This document shows, piece after piece, positions 15,308-24,220 of a stretch of DNA of 64,000 nucleotides. Origin of the DNA: Pseudofrankia coriaricola. Its GTDB lineage: Bacteria; Actinomycetota; Actinomycetes; Frankiales; Frankiaceae. The translations under genes and the position numbers were made by a program. The notes below the pieces were generated by a model, which saw only the letters and a program-made list of their open reading frames with translations, was not told where the DNA came from and searched no databases. Location: contig NZ_MBLO01000102.1 in NCBI RefSeq assembly GCF_001854805.1, positions 1 to 64,000 of the forward strand, given 5' to 3'. The first letter of the stretch is position 1, and each line of letters starts with the position of its first letter.

Positions 15308-16336
15308 GTGAAGATCGGTGTGCTGACGGGGGGCGGCGACTGCCCCGGGCTCAACGCGGTGATCCGCGCGATCGTGCGCAAGGGCATCGGGGTCTACGGA
15401 CACCACTTTGTCGGGTTCCGCGACGGGTGGCGCGGGCCGCTGGAGAACGACACCTGCGCGCTCGACATCCAGGCGGTGCGCGGGATCCTGCCGCGCGGCG
15501 GCACGATCCTTGGCTCCAGCCGGACCAACCCGTACAAGATCGCGGGAGGATCCGGCCGGATCAAGGAGAACCTCGCGGAGCTGGGCGTCGACGCGCTCAT
15601 CGCGATCGGCGGCGAGGACACCCTCGGAGTCGCGAGCCGCCTGTACGACGATGCCGGCGTGCCGGTCGTGGGCGTGCCCAAGACGATCGACAACGATCTG
15701 GCCGCCACCGATTACACCTTCGGCTTCGACACCGCCGTCAACATCGCGATGGAGGCGATCGACCGGCTGCACACCACGGCCGAGAGCCACCACCGGGTGC
15801 TCATCGTCGAGGTGATGGGCCGGCACGCGGGCTGGATCGCGCTGCACAGCGGCATGGCCGGCGGCGCGAACGTCATCCTCATTCCCGAGCGGCCGTTCGA
15901 CATCGACAAGGTCTGCTCTCTCGTCGAGAGCCGGTTCGCGACCCACTACGCGCCGATCATCGTCGTCGCCGAGGGCGCCACGCCGCTGGCGGGGACGATG
16001 GTGGTCAAGGAGGGCGAACAGGACTCCTTCGGCCACGTCCGGCTGCAGGGCATCTCCGGGCTGCTGGAGGCGGAGATCAGGGCGAGAACCGGCCGCGAGT
16101 CCCGCGCGACCGTGCTCGGCCACGTCCAACGCGGCGGCACCCCGACGGCGTTCGACCGGTGGCTGGCGACCCGCTTCGGCCTGCACGCGATCGACGCGGT
16201 CCATGACGGCGAGTTCGGCGTGATGACCGCGCTGCGCGGTACCCGCATCGAGCGCGTCCCGCTGCGCGACGCCGTCGCAGAGCTGAAGCTCGTTCCCGAG
16301 GACCTCTACGCCGAGTCCGAGGTCTTCTTCGGCTGA
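15308..16336 (+). CDS. 6-phosphofructokinase, group III, probably PPi-type
   Basis: This 342 aa glycolytic enzyme phosphorylates fructose 6-phosphate. It opens with KIGVLTGGGDCPGLNAVIR, has the catalytic PKTIDNDL segment, and MGRHAGWIALHSG for substrate binding. At the phosphoryl-donor site it reads GGEDTLG and PKTIDND. In the E. coli ATP enzyme these are GGDGS and PGTIDND. The Asp and Lys at these two places are those linked to pyrophosphate use in Amycolatopsis-type enzymes, so PPi dependence is inferred. GTG at 15308 has GGAGGA 9 bases upstream. The frame from 15239 is an unsupported extension into repeat DNA. Confidence 0.9.
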   Translation: MKIGVLTGGGDCPGLNAVIRAIVRKGIGVYGHHFVGFRDGWRGPLENDTCALDIQAVRGILPRGGTILGSSRTNPYKIAGGSGRIKENLAELGVDALIAIGGEDTLGVASRLYDDAGVPVVGVPKTIDNDLAATDYTFGFDTAVNIAMEAIDRLHTTAESHHRVLIVEVMGRHAGWIALHSGMAGGANVILIPERPFDIDKVCSLVESRFATHYAPIIVVAEGATPLAGTMVVKEGEQDSFGHVRLQGISGLLEAEIRARTGRESRATVLGHVQRGGTPTAFDRWLATRFGLHAIDAVHDGEFGVMTALRGTRIERVPLRDAVAELKLVPEDLYAESEVFFG

Positions 16337-16422
16337 CAGGGGCGGGTCGGCGGGGTCTGTCACTGTGCGCCACCGCACGATAGGGGCGCGGAAACTGGCG
16401 TGAAACGTTCGGTCGGTGCCCG

Positions 16423-16428
16423 TACCCT
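16423..16428 (+). promoter_or_regulatory. -10 box of a leaderless promoter
   Basis: TACCCT ends 6 bases before the GTG of the DAHP synthase and there is no ribosome-binding sequence upstream. This spacing fits transcription starting at or next to the start codon. Confidence 0.55.
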
Positions 16429-16434
16429 GGTTGG

Positions 16435-17823
16435 GTGATGGACCTCGGACCTGATGGCGGGCAGACAGAACTCGAGCGGCCGCGGCCTGAACTGGACTTC
16501 TGGCGCACGCTCGCTGCCAGTCAGCAGCCCTCCTGGCCGGACCAGGACGCGCTGCGAGCCGCCTATGCCGAGCTTGCCACGCTGCCACCGCTGGTGACGG
16601 CCCCCGAGGTCCGCTCGCTCACCGAGCGGCTCGCGGACGTCGCCCGCGGCGAGGCGTTTCTGCTCCAGGGCGGCGACTGCGCGGAGACGTTCGCCGCGAA
16701 CACCGCCAACAAGATCCGCGACAAGGTGAAGACACTGCTGCAGATGGCGGTAGTGCTCACCTACGGCGCCAGCACCCCTGTGGTGAAGGTCGCCAGGATC
16801 GCCGGCCAGTACGCCAAGCCGCGCTCGGCGGACATCGAGCCGTCCACCGGCCTGCCGTCCTACCGGGGCGACGCGGTGAACGGCATCGAGTCGACGCCCG
16901 AGTCGCGCCGGCCGGATCCGGCCCGGATGGTCTCCGCCTACCACCACAGCGCCGCCGCGCTGAACCTGATCCGCGCGTTCGCGACCGGCGGGTTCTCGAG
17001 CCTGTCCCAGGTCCACGAGTGGAACAAGGCGTTCGTGCGCGACTCGGCCGCCGGCCGCCGCTACGAGCTGATGGCCACCGACATCGAGCGGGCGCTCGCG
17101 TTCATGCACGCCTGCGGCATCGATCTCGACCGTACGGCCGAGCTCGGCGGCGTCGAGCTGTACACCAGCCACGAGGGTCTGCTGCTGGAGTACGAGCGGG
17201 CGCTGACGCGGGTCGAGGAGGCGACGGACGCGGTCTACGACCTGTCCGCCCACATGATCTGGATCGGCGAGCGCACCCGCGACCTCGACGGCGCGCACAT
17301 GGACTTCCTGTCGCGGGTTGGCAACCCGATCGGATGCAAGGTCGGCCCCAAGGCGAGCCCTGACGAGGTCCTCGCGATCGTCGAGCGGCTCAACCCCGAC
17401 CACATCCCCGGCCGTCTCATCCTGATCTCCCGGATGGGCACCGGCAAGATCCGCGACGCGCTGCCGCCGATCATCGAGAAGGTCAACGGCGCCGGCCACC
17501 CGGTGGTCTGGGCCTGCGACCCGATGCACGGCAACACGCGCGACGTGAGTGGCGTGAAGACCCGGCACTTCGACGACGTGCTCGACGAGGTGCTCGGCTT
17601 CTTCGAGGTCCACCAGCAGCTCGGCACCCACCCCGGCGGCCTGCACATCGAGCTGACCGGCGACAACGTCACCGAGTGCCTCGGGGGCGGCCAGAAGATC
17701 GGTGAGGCCGACCTGGGCGGCCGCTACGAGACGGCCTGCGACCCGCGCCTGAACACCAGCCAGGCCCTCGAGCTCGCCTTCCTCGTCGCCGAGATGCTCC
17801 AGGCCACCCGCTCCCGCCGCTGA
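16435..17823 (+). CDS. aroG: Class II 3-deoxy-7-phosphoheptulonate synthase
   Basis: This 462 aa enzyme makes DAHP from phosphoenolpyruvate and erythrose 4-phosphate, the first step to aromatic amino acids. It is the plant/actinobacterial class II type: RGEAFLLQGGDCAETF (metal cysteine), ARIAGQYAKPRS, PSYRGDAVNG, KVGPKASP, ISRMGTGKIRDALPP, WACDPMHGNT and HIELTGDNVTECLGG are all present. Mycobacterial aroG (Rv2178c) lies in the same setting, next to Rv2179c and near pknL. The start GTG at 16435 is followed at once by ATG at 16438. Either would suit a leaderless transcript from the TACCCT box. Confidence 0.95.
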   Translation: MMDLGPDGGQTELERPRPELDFWRTLAASQQPSWPDQDALRAAYAELATLPPLVTAPEVRSLTERLADVARGEAFLLQGGDCAETFAANTANKIRDKVKTLLQMAVVLTYGASTPVVKVARIAGQYAKPRSADIEPSTGLPSYRGDAVNGIESTPESRRPDPARMVSAYHHSAAALNLIRAFATGGFSSLSQVHEWNKAFVRDSAAGRRYELMATDIERALAFMHACGIDLDRTAELGGVELYTSHEGLLLEYERALTRVEEATDAVYDLSAHMIWIGERTRDLDGAHMDFLSRVGNPIGCKVGPKASPDEVLAIVERLNPDHIPGRLILISRMGTGKIRDALPPIIEKVNGAGHPVVWACDPMHGNTRDVSGVKTRHFDDVLDEVLGFFEVHQQLGTHPGGLHIELTGDNVTECLGGGQKIGEADLGGRYETACDPRLNTSQALELAFLVAEMLQATRSRR

Positions 17824-17825
17824 GT

Positions 17826-18605
17826 TAGCTGGTTCGCTCCGTGCGGGCACGGCGCTCCGGCCCCGTACTCGCTTCGCTCCCACGGGACCTCCGCGCCGTG
17901 TCCTCCTCCGCTCACGGGCGCTACGGCGACCTCCGCTGCGGCCCGACCACGTTCGCTTCGCTCCGTGGTCGGGCCTCCGCGGAGGTGCGCCTCCGCGCCA
18001 GCTCAGTTGCGTCACGCTGTACGTCGCCAACCCGAAGCCGCCGTCTCGGGGGGCTACGTCGCTTCGCTTGTAGGAGGGCCTCCGCGGAGGCCCGTCTCCG
18101 CGCCCAGCATGGTCGCCTCTCGTTTGAACGGCACCGATCCAAGACCGGCCCCGATCCACATTCAGACCCTGCGGAGCCACGTCGCTTCGCTCGTGGAACG
18201 TCTGGACTGGTGCTGGTCGCGTTCCGTGCCGATCAGCCGCGAAGGCCACCCACGAGCGAAGCGACGTGGCCCTCGCAGAAGCCGGCCATGGTCGATCCGT
18301 TCAAGCGTCACGCAACCGAGCTGGCGCGGAGGCGCGCCTCCGCGGAGGCCGCCCGGCCACGAGCGAAGCGACGTGGCCCCGCGCAGGGTTCGTCGTGGTC
18401 TCGCAACGTTCAAGCGTGTCGTAACCGAGCTGGGCGCGGAGGCGCGCCTCGCGGAGGCCCGGCCACGGAGCGAAGCGACCGTGGCCGGGCCGCAGCGAGG
18501 TCGCCGTAGCGCCCGTGAGCGCAGGAGGACGGCGCGCGGAGGTCCCGTGGGAGCGAAGCGAGTACGGGGCCGGAGCGCGCCGCCCGGACGGAGCGAACCA
18601 TCAAC
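17826..18605. repeat. 780 bp inverted-repeat cluster between convergent genes
   Basis: The whole space between the aroG stop and the kinase stop is repetitive. The left arm (about 17832-17990) and right arm (about 18440-18600) are inverted copies of one another at roughly 90 percent by eye. Both contain GGTTCGCTCCGT, GCGCTCCGGCCCCGTACTCG, CTTCGCTCCCACGGGACCTC and CTCACGGGCGCTACGGCGAC. Inside are shorter palindromes: GGCCACGAGCGAAGCG with GACGTGGCC at 18355-18380, CCTCCGCGGAGG at 17972 and 18078, and GACCACGTTCGCTTCGCTCC with GTGGTCGGGCC near 17945. All frames here are artefacts. It resembles clustered REP/BIME-type repeats and could stop transcription from both sides. Confidence 0.85.
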
Positions 18606-18610
18606 ACAGT

Positions 18611-20638
18611 TCAGCCCATCGTGACGTGGATGGTCGTGCCACGCTCGACGGACGTGCCGGCCGGCGGGTTGGTCGACCTGACCTTCCGCCCGAAGAACCA
18701 GTTCTGGATGTCGGCCTCGAGCCCGGCGTTCTGGAGGATCGACTGCGCCTGCTCGGTCGACTTGCCCTTCAGGTTCGGCACCGTGACCATGACGCCGGAG
18801 CCGTCACCGCCTCCGGCGACGACCGAGACGAACAGCGTCACGGTGCCGCCGGGGTTGAGCTGCTGGCCCGGGTCGGGTGAGGTGCGCACGACCTTGTCCT
18901 TGGCGAACGCGCCGCTGGTGTCGATGTCCCGTTGGACCGTGAACCCGAGCTCCTCCAGCTCGGCCTTCGCGTCGTCGTAGGTCTTGCCGACGAGGTCCTC
19001 CGGGACGGTCCTGGCGGCCGGACCACTGCTGACCAGCAGCGTGACCTGGGTGCCTGGGTCGACCTTGGTGCCCGCCTGCGGGTCGGTCCCGATGATCTTG
19101 TCTTTCTCGACGTCGTCGCTGGGCTGCTGCCGCAGGCCAGCGAACCCCAGGTTCATCGACTGGAGCTTGGCCTGCGCGGCCGCCTGCGACTGGCCCTTCA
19201 GGTTAGGGATGGCGACCTGCTCTGGCCCGAGCGACAGGATGATCGTGACGGTGTCGCCGGGGTTGACCTTCGTGCTGCCGCTGGGCGAGTAGTCGGCGAC
19301 CTTGTCCTTGGGCACGGTCGAGCTGTGGACGGGCGTGCCGTACGTCCACTTCAGGCCGCCCGACCTCAGCTCGGCCTCGGCGTCCGTCTTGGTCAGTCCC
19401 GTCAGCAGCGGCACCTCGGCGCCGCCACCGCCACCCAGCATCGCCTTCGCCCCGACGATCAGGAGGATCAGCACGACTACCACGGCAAGCACCGCATATG
19501 CCCACGCCGGCGGGCGGAAGCCGCCGATACCGCCACCACGGTGGCCGGATGCCTGGTTTCCGTAGGCCGGCGCCCCGCCCCGGCCGCCGGCGGCGGCGCG
19601 GTGACCGCCGCCGCGCCCGGCCGGCGCGGGGGTGAAGCCCGGCGTGTCGAGGTAGCCGTCCATCTCGTCCTCGCCGGGACGGGGCTCGATGCGGGTGGGC
19701 GGGTAACGGTCCGCCAGCCCGGCGGCGGGCGGGTAGTCAGCCTGGTAGGGAGCCGCCGCCCCGGCGGGGCCGGGGTCCGTGATGAAGGGCAGCACGCGGC
19801 GTACCTCGTCGAGCAGCGCGACGCCGTCAGACGGGCGCTGGTCGGGCTGGCGGGCGGTGGACCGCAGCACCAGGTCGTCAAGCTCGGGCTCGACGCCGCC
19901 GACGATCGTCGACGGCGCCGGGATCTCGCTGTGGACCGACTGGTAGGCCACTGACATCGGGGTGGCGCCGGTGTGCGGAAGCTGGCCGGTCAGCATCTCG
20001 AACAGCACGACGCCGGCCGCGTACACGTCGCTGCGGTAGTCCGCGACGCCGTGGGTGACCTGCTCGGGCGCGAGATACCCGACGGTCCCCATCACCACGC
20101 CCTGGGTCAACGCGGCCGTCGGCTGGGTGATCGGGCGGGCGAGGCCGAAGTCGGCCACCTTCACCTGGCCGTCGTCCCCGAGCAGGATGTTCTCCGGCTT
20201 GATGTCGCGGTGGATGATGCCGGCCAGGTGCGCGGCGGCCAGCGCCTCGGCGACGGCTTCCATGATGTCTATCGCCTCGTAGGGCGCGAGCCGCCCTTGC
20301 GCACCTAGATGCTGGCGCAACGACCGGCCGCGTACCAGCTCCATGACGAGGTAGTTCAGGACGCCGACCGGAGTCTGGGCCGCGCCCTGGTCCATGACCT
20401 GTACGACCCGCGGGGAGTTCAGCCGGGCGACGGCCCGGGCCTCCCGGTGGAACCGGGCGACAAAGTCCGGTTCGTGCATGAGGTTCGGATGCATCACCTT
20501 CAGGGCGACCATCCGGTCCAGCCGGTTGTCGTGCGCGATGTAGACGCTCGCCATGCCGCCGACGGCCAGCCGCTCCTGCGCCGTGTACCGGCCGTCCAGC
20601 AGGCGACCGATGACGGGGTCCGCGACCGTGGCATCCAC
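18611..20638 (-). CDS. PASTA-domain serine/threonine protein kinase (PknL/PknB type)
   Basis: This 675 aa membrane kinase probably senses cell-wall fragments. The cytoplasmic kinase domain (about 15-275) has the glycine loop AVGGMASVY, K47 in VALK, HRDIKPEN at 143-150, DFG at 163-165 and the APEQ region, so it looks active. A proline/glycine-rich juxtamembrane linker follows (about 285-377), then one transmembrane helix (about 378-401) and four extracellular PASTA repeats to the C terminus. By context (aroG, exoribonuclease, Rv2175c-like gene) it is the PknL counterpart. The GTG at 20638 lies 7 bases after a minus-strand TAAACT box, so it is likely leaderless. Confidence 0.93.
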   Translation of the reverse strand: MDATVADPVIGRLLDGRYTAQERLAVGGMASVYIAHDNRLDRMVALKVMHPNLMHEPDFVARFHREARAVARLNSPRVVQVMDQGAAQTPVGVLNYLVMELVRGRSLRQHLGAQGRLAPYEAIDIMEAVAEALAAAHLAGIIHRDIKPENILLGDDGQVKVADFGLARPITQPTAALTQGVVMGTVGYLAPEQVTHGVADYRSDVYAAGVVLFEMLTGQLPHTGATPMSVAYQSVHSEIPAPSTIVGGVEPELDDLVLRSTARQPDQRPSDGVALLDEVRRVLPFITDPGPAGAAAPYQADYPPAAGLADRYPPTRIEPRPGEDEMDGYLDTPGFTPAPAGRGGGHRAAAGGRGGAPAYGNQASGHRGGGIGGFRPPAWAYAVLAVVVVLILLIVGAKAMLGGGGGAEVPLLTGLTKTDAEAELRSGGLKWTYGTPVHSSTVPKDKVADYSPSGSTKVNPGDTVTIILSLGPEQVAIPNLKGQSQAAAQAKLQSMNLGFAGLRQQPSDDVEKDKIIGTDPQAGTKVDPGTQVTLLVSSGPAARTVPEDLVGKTYDDAKAELEELGFTVQRDIDTSGAFAKDKVVRTSPDPGQQLNPGGTVTLFVSVVAGGGDGSGVMVTVPNLKGKSTEQAQSILQNAGLEADIQNWFFGRKVRSTNPPAGTSVERGTTIHVTMG

Positions 20639-20644
20639 GCCGCC

Positions 20645-20650
20645 AGTTTA
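20645..20650 (-). promoter_or_regulatory. -10 box of the kinase gene
   Basis: Minus-strand TAAACT ends 6 bases before the kinase GTG. No Shine-Dalgarno sequence is visible, consistent with a leaderless message. Confidence 0.5.
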
Positions 20651-20653
20651 CGA

Positions 20654-21886
20654 TTAAGGGGCTTCGGCGAAGTGCGCCCGTCTCGCGATCACCTTACCGA
20701 CATACTCCTGGGTATCCGGAAAGAAACCGTACCGTCGCACCGAGTCAAGACCTTGGTAGTAGCTGCCGACCGCCGTCGGGACATCCCCCGACGTCTCTAC
20801 CAGCAGGAACCGCAGGAACCCCACCCCGCCCGCGATGTTGTCGGCCGGGTCCGACCGGTCGACCGGCCGGTCGAGCACGGTGGCGATCCAGTGCGCGGTG
20901 CGCGGCATCAGCTGCATGACGCCGACCGCCCCGACCTGGCTGACCGCCGTCGGGTCGAACCCGCTCTCGACGGAGGCGACCGCGAGCGCGAGCGCCGGGT
21001 CGACGCCCTGGCGGGCCGCCTCCGTCCGGATCACCTGCTGGGTCTGGTCCATGGCGGAGGCGGCCGGCTGCGCGTCGTCCGGCGCACTCCAGCCGGTCTC
21101 GGCCGACGTGGCCGCTGAGCTCGTCGAGGCCGTCGAACTCGTCGTGACCGTTGAATTCGTCGTGACTGTTGAGTTCGTCGTGACTGTCGAATTGGTCGTG
21201 ACTGTTGAGCTCGTCGTGACTGCCGAGTCTGTCGTGACCGTCGAGCTCGACGTCGCCGCGGACGGCGCGACGCCACCACCCGGCGCGACGGGCGCGGGGG
21301 TGCTGGCGGAGAGGGCGACGGCCGGCGCGCCGGCCTGGCCCGGGTCCGGAATGACCAGCAGGATCTGGCCGATCCGCAGGCCGTCGTCGGGGCCGAGCCC
21401 GTTGCGGGCCGCGAGGTCGGCGACGCTGGTGCCCGCCCGGGCGGCCAGCGCCGACAGCGACTCACCCGGCTGGACGACGTAGCCGCCGGGGGGCCGAAAC
21501 GGCTGGCATGCCTCCGCGGGCAAACTGGGCGCACAGTCCGTGGCCACCTCCGGCTGGGCCACCGCCGCGGCCCCGGCCGCCCCCACCGCCTCGGAGTGGG
21601 AGCCCGGCAGGTAGAGCAGTTCGCCCGCCCGTAGCTCGTCGTCCGACAGGCCGTTCATCGTCCTGATCCGCTCGACGGTCGTCCCGTGCCGCGCGGCCAG
21701 CGACCACAGCGAGTCGCCGGGGCTGACCTCGTACGGCCCCCACCCGCCGGCCGCCGCACCGCAGGCGGCAGCGACGACGAGTGCGCTGGCCAGCATTCCG
21801 GCTCCCCGGACCGTGGCCCGGCTCGGCCGTGGGACCCGGGCTGGGAAGGCGGCGCGCGCCAGGATGGTCGGGCGTCGTGCTGGCAT
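20654..21886 (-). CDS. LysM-containing lytic transglycosylase
   Basis: This secreted cell-wall hydrolase of about 410 aa has a signal peptide (hydrophobic core MLASALVVAAACGAAAGG). Two LysM peptidoglycan-binding domains follow (YEVSPGDSLWSLAARHGTTV and YVVQPGESLSALAARAGTSV). A Thr/Ser-rich repetitive linker leads to a C-terminal SLT domain. The catalytic glutamate is in VASVESGFDPTAVS, and GVMQLMPRTA is typical of the fold. It should cleave glycan strands between MurNAc and GlcNAc. GGAGGA abuts an ATG at 21892 and lies 6 bases before a second ATG at 21886. I prefer 21886 for spacing. It is divergent from the thiamine riboswitch. Confidence 0.9.
   Translation of the reverse strand: MPARRPTILARAAFPARVPRPSRATVRGAGMLASALVVAAACGAAAGGWGPYEVSPGDSLWSLAARHGTTVERIRTMNGLSDDELRAGELLYLPGSHSEAVGAAGAAAVAQPEVATDCAPSLPAEACQPFRPPGGYVVQPGESLSALAARAGTSVADLAARNGLGPDDGLRIGQILLVIPDPGQAGAPAVALSASTPAPVAPGGGVAPSAATSSSTVTTDSAVTTSSTVTTNSTVTTNSTVTTNSTVTTSSTASTSSAATSAETGWSAPDDAQPAASAMDQTQQVIRTEAARQGVDPALALAVASVESGFDPTAVSQVGAVGVMQLMPRTAHWIATVLDRPVDRSDPADNIAGGVGFLRFLLVETSGDVPTAVGSYYQGLDSVRRYGFFPDTQEYVGKVIARRAHFAEAP
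21141..21248 (-). repeat. Six 18 bp tandem repeats in the transglycosylase linker
   Basis: Units of GTCGTGACTGTTGAGTTC type run head to tail and encode repeated STVTTN on the minus strand. The repeats lengthen the linker between the second LysM and the SLT domain. Such in-frame tandem repeats often vary in number. Confidence 0.85.
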
Positions 21887-22036
21887 CCGCATTCCTCCGG
21901 TGTCGGTCGACAAGGACCGACAGTGACGGAGTGGACGCACAACAGCAAGATCATCCTTGTCTGGGTGCGGGGTCCACGCGGTGCACCGCTTCGCTCGGCG
22001 CGAGCCTGCTGGCGAATGTGGGACATACAATCCGTG

Positions 22037-22130
22037 CGGACCCGGGGAGCCCGCATAAGGCGGGCTGAGAGGCCGACCAGCAACCGTCGGCGACCCGTCG
22101 ACCCGATCGCGGTCATGCGCGCGTGGGGAG
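22037..22130 (+). promoter_or_regulatory. TPP riboswitch (THI element)
   Basis: This leader has the thiamine pyrophosphate aptamer signatures in order: CGGGGAGCCC, GGGCTGAGAGG, CGACCCGTCGACCCGATC, GGTCATGC and GCGTGGGGAGG. The last helix runs directly into the ribosome site GGAGGG, 4 bases before the thiG GTG. That layout favours control at translation start: binding of TPP would hide the ribosome site. Confidence 0.92.
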
Positions 22131-22136
22131 GGAAAA

Positions 22137-22982
22137 GTGGTGGCAGCACCTGGGACGGCGCCGGTCAGGCTCACTGAGCTCGAGGACGAGCCGCTGCGGA
22201 TCGACGGGCGGGCGTTCACCAGCCGGCTCATGGTCGGCACGGGGAAGTTTGGCAGTCACACGCTGATGCGGGACAGCCTCATCGCCAGCGGGGCCGAGAT
22301 CGTCACGGTCGCGCTGCGCCGGGTGGATCTCGCCCGGGCCGGCGAGGGCGACGTGCTCGACTTCGTCCCGCCGGGGGTGACGCTGCTGCCGAACACCTCC
22401 GGCGCCGTCACCGCCGAGGAGGCGTACCGGCTCGCCCGGCTCGGCCGGGCCGCGACCGGCAGCCCGCTCGTCAAGCTCGAGGTCACCCCCGACCCGCGCA
22501 CGCTCGCGCCGGACCCGGTGGAGACGCTGCGCGCCGCCGAGCTGCTGGTCGCCGATGGGTTCACCGTGCTGCCGTACTGCCCGGCCGACCCGGTGCTCGC
22601 CCGCCGGCTGGAGGAGGCTGGCTGCGCGACGGTCATGCCGCTCGGCAGCTGGATCGGCTCCAACCGCGGCCTGCGCACCCGGGACGCCCTGGAAGTGATC
22701 ATCGAGGCGGCCGGCGTGCCGGTCGTCGTCGACGCAGGCCTGGGCGTCCCCTCCGACGCCGCCGAGGCGATGGAGATCGGCGCGTCCGCCGTCCTCGTCA
22801 ACACCGCGATCGCGGTCGCGAGCAACCCGGTGACGATGGCCCGCGCGTTCGCGCTCGCGACCGTCGCCGGCCGGCTCGGCTACCTCGCCGGCCGCGGCGC
22901 CGTCAGCGCGCCGACCAGGGCCGAGGCGTCCTCACCGCTCACGGGCTTCCTCGGCGCGCGGCCCGGGGGCGTCGCCTCGTGA
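22137..22982 (+). CDS. thiG: Thiazole synthase ThiG
   Basis: This 281 aa TIM-barrel enzyme forms the thiazole phosphate of thiamine from deoxyxylulose 5-phosphate, dehydroglycine and ThiS thiocarboxylate. Family features are the opening [10 protein letters not shown], the [21 protein letters not shown] segment and VKLEVTPDP, whose Lys forms the imine. Further on are [31 protein letters not shown] (family usually GSPIGSGRG) and [19 protein letters not shown]. It is preceded by a TPP riboswitch. Its last bases overlap the thiH start in GTGA. Confidence 0.95.
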   Translation: MVAAPGTAPVRLTELEDEPLRIDGRAFTSRLMVGTGKFGSHTLMRDSLIASGAEIVTVALRRVDLARAGEGDVLDFVPPGVTLLPNTSGAVTAEEAYRLARLGRAATGSPLVKLEVTPDPRTLAPDPVETLRAAELLVADGFTVLPYCPADPVLARRLEEAGCATVMPLGSWIGSNRGLRTRDALEVIIEAAGVPVVVDAGLGVPSDAAEAMEIGASAVLVNTAIAVASNPVTMARAFALATVAGRLGYLAGRGAVSAPTRAEASSPLTGFLGARPGGVAS

Positions 22983-24121
22983 GCGCCCCGCCGGGGGAGT
23001 TCGCGGCGGTCCTCGTCGGCCTTGACCTGCCGGGGCTCGCCGCCACCGGGCTGCTCGCCGACGACGCCGCCGTGACCCGTGTGCTCGCGACCGCCCGCGC
23101 CGGCGGCCGGCTCGGCCTCGCCGACCTCGCCGTCCTGCTCTCCCCGGCCGCGACCGGCCGGATCGAGGAGCTGGCGCACGCCGCCCGCGAGGCGACGCTG
23201 CGCCGCTTCGGCCGCGCCGTGCGGCTGTTCGCGCCGCTGTACGTCTCGAACGCCTGCCTGTCGTCCTGCACGTACTGCGGCTTCTCCAAGGGGCTGCCGG
23301 TCGTGCGCCGGACGCTGTCCGTCGACGAGACCGCGGCCGAGGCGCGCCTGCTGGCCGAGCGCGGCTTCCGCCACCTGCTGCTGGTCTCCGGCGAGCACCG
23401 GGTCGAGGTCTCCGCCGACTATCTCGTCGCCGTCGTCGAACGGCTCGCCCCGCTGTTCCCGGCGATCTCGATCGAGACCCAGACCTGGTCGGACGACACC
23501 TACGCCCGGCTCGTCGCGGCCGGGCTCGTCGGGGCGGTCCACTACCAGGAGACCTACGACCGGTCCCGGTACCGCGAGGTGCACGTCGCCGGCTGGAAGC
23601 GGGACTTCGACCGCCGGCTGTCGTCGTTCGAGCGCGCCGGCGCCGCCGGCGTGCGCCGCCTGGGCCTCGGCGTACTGCTCGGCCTCGCCGTCGACTGGCG
23701 GGCCGACGTGCTCGCGCTCGCCGCGCACGCGACGTTCCTGTCCCGCCGGTTCTGGCGCACGGAGATCACGGCGGCGCTGCCGCGGATCCGGCCGAACGCG
23801 GCCGGCTTCCCGCCCGTAGTCGTCGTCGGTGATGCCGAGTTCGTGCAGGCGCACGCCGCGCTGCGGCTCTACGAGCCTGACCTGGACCTGTCGCTGTCCA
23901 CCCGCGAGCCGGTGGCGATGCGCGACGGGCTGGTCCACATCGCGGTGACCACGATGAGCGCGGGCTCGTCCACCGAGCCAGGCGGTTACGGGACGCCCGG
24001 CAGTGCGCAGGAACAGTTCTCGATCAGTGACGAACGCCCCCCGGACGCTGTCGCGGCCATGCTCGTCGACGCCGGCTACGACCCGGTCTGGAAGGACGCC
24101 TTCCCGCTCGTCGCAACCTGA
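22979..24121 (+). CDS. thiH: ThiH, radical SAM tyrosine lyase (dehydroglycine synthase)
   Basis: This 380 aa radical SAM enzyme cleaves tyrosine to give dehydroglycine and p-cresol for the thiazole ring. The cluster-binding cysteines are in CLSSCTYC near residue 95, preceded by [28 protein letters not shown] and [19 protein letters not shown] are typical ThiH segments. The GTG start overlaps the thiG stop by 4 bases. ThiH is oxygen-sensitive. Many aerobic actinobacteria use the flavoenzyme ThiO instead, and no thiO is visible here. Confidence 0.93.
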   Translation: MSAPPGEFAAVLVGLDLPGLAATGLLADDAAVTRVLATARAGGRLGLADLAVLLSPAATGRIEELAHAAREATLRRFGRAVRLFAPLYVSNACLSSCTYCGFSKGLPVVRRTLSVDETAAEARLLAERGFRHLLLVSGEHRVEVSADYLVAVVERLAPLFPAISIETQTWSDDTYARLVAAGLVGAVHYQETYDRSRYREVHVAGWKRDFDRRLSSFERAGAAGVRRLGLGVLLGLAVDWRADVLALAAHATFLSRRFWRTEITAALPRIRPNAAGFPPVVVVGDAEFVQAHAALRLYEPDLDLSLSTREPVAMRDGLVHIAVTTMSAGSSTEPGGYGTPGSAQEQFSISDERPPDAVAAMLVDAGYDPVWKDAFPLVAT

Positions 24122-24220
24122 CCAGCAAGGTCACCACACGACGGCGCGCGGACGCCGCCGAGTGTGATCTGGTGAATCTGGTAGGGGCTTCAAAGCGTGG
24201 TGCTCCGATAGCCTGCGGCC

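Noticed and set aside
17841-18624. Several overlapping frames on both strands
   Set aside because: All lie in the inverted-repeat cluster and translate repeat units; none has family features.
21141-21248. Six 18 bp repeats as a CRISPR-like array
   Set aside because: Units abut without spacers and are in frame, encoding a Thr/Ser linker.
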